From an uncultured Prevotella sp. (GTDB taxonomy: Bacteria > Bacteroidota > Bacteroidia > Bacteroidales > Bacteroidaceae): DNA of 43,128 bases. A model generated the notes under the pieces. That model made no database searches, was not told the origin of the DNA, and was given only the letters and a program-made list of their open reading frames with translations. The position numbers and the translations under genes were made by a program. Location: the NCBI GenBank assembly GCA_946548065.1, contig CAMNPM010000019.1, positions 1-43,128 of the forward strand, in the 5' to 3' direction. Positions within the stretch are counted from its first letter, which is position 1. Each line of letters opens with the position of its first letter. This document shows positions 43,034 to 43,128 of the stretch, in pieces.

Positions 43034-43128
43034 TTAGAACTTCACTTGGGGGGCTTTCTCGGCACCGGCCTCTGCCTCGAACTTGGTCATCTTGTCAAAG
43101 CCGAAGAGTCCGGCAAGGATGTTCTTGG
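43034..43128 (-). CDS. C-terminal end of an unrecognised gene, cut by the window edge
   Basis: A minus-strand frame enters from the right edge and encodes about 31 residues: ILAGLFGFDKMTKFEAEAGA then a short acidic/basic tail ending KF and stop. I cannot assign a family. Its 3' end is 49 bases before the purM start, so the two may be co-transcribed. Confidence 0.5.
   Translation of the reverse strand, partial: KNILAGLFGFDKMTKFEAEAGAEKAPQVKF

Noticed and set aside
1..43128. tRNA or rRNA genes
   Set aside because: No T-loop-like sequences with matching acceptor stems were seen in the gaps; this was a visual search and may miss a gene.

Overview
The window looks like chromosomal DNA of a Bacteroidales bacterium, most likely Prevotella or a close relative. 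The main evidence is promoter architecture. Many intergenic regions carry the Bacteroidetes -7 box TAnnTTTG, and several also have a -33 TTTG about 19-20 bases upstream. Shine-Dalgarno sequences are scarce. Family content agrees: DUF4369-type thioredoxin lipoprotein, NhaD antiporter, KdsC-Maf cluster, and a phage-type 'structural protein P5' gene. The genus is an inference; no rRNA or tRNA gene was found.

Layout. Positions 1-462 hold remnants of a C11 (clostripain-like) peptidase and an ECF sigma factor joined together. Positions 539-3482 are a sulfur amino acid block: cysK and metY on the minus strand and a divergent Lrp/AsnC regulator. Positions 3576-6482 carry a NhaD-type antiporter, ATP-type phosphofructokinase and an AlaX-like tRNA-editing protein. 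Positions 6547-12272 (minus) hold an exo/endonuclease/phosphatase membrane protein, a hybrid histidine kinase, a family 2 glycosyltransferase, RNase G/E, a 29-residue basic ribosomal-type protein and an HU protein. Positions 12412-17896 (plus) hold pyruvate kinase, an ABC-F ATPase and an M13 metallopeptidase.

Positions 18031-26609 are the most unusual part. It is a tight plus-strand operon of a four-zinc-ribbon protein, a membrane-anchored Ser/Thr kinase, a 1105-residue protein with a zinc ribbon and four tandem CbxX/SpoVK-type AAA+ modules, a zinc-ribbon/FHA protein and a PP2C phosphatase. Kinase, phosphatase, phosphothreonine reader and AAA+ remodeller together suggest a phosphorylation-controlled protein-remodelling system. 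metA, a U32 peptidase-family protein and a zinc-ribbon lipoprotein follow with almost no gaps.

Positions 31400-32780 are a small accessory island. It has a P5-family gene, an inverted near-identical copy of that gene's 3' end fused behind another ORF, and four copies of an 8-base-periodic motif ending in a conserved GC-containing tail. Positions 32904-35352 hold nitroreductase, a DUF2520 protein, a KdsC-like phosphatase and Maf. A promoter-terminator pair at 35416-35534 may encode a roughly 80-nt RNA. Positions 35575-43128 (minus) carry tlpA-like, prs, a ThiE/TenI-like gene, pheS, pyrF, a small membrane protein, prfA, purM and the 3' end of an unrecognised gene.

Metabolic link: MetA has Glu111, the residue associated with acetyl-CoA use. 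That fits MetY at 1537-2829, an O-acetylhomoserine sulfhydrylase, and CysK, an O-acetylserine sulfhydrylase. All three would use acetyl-activated substrates.
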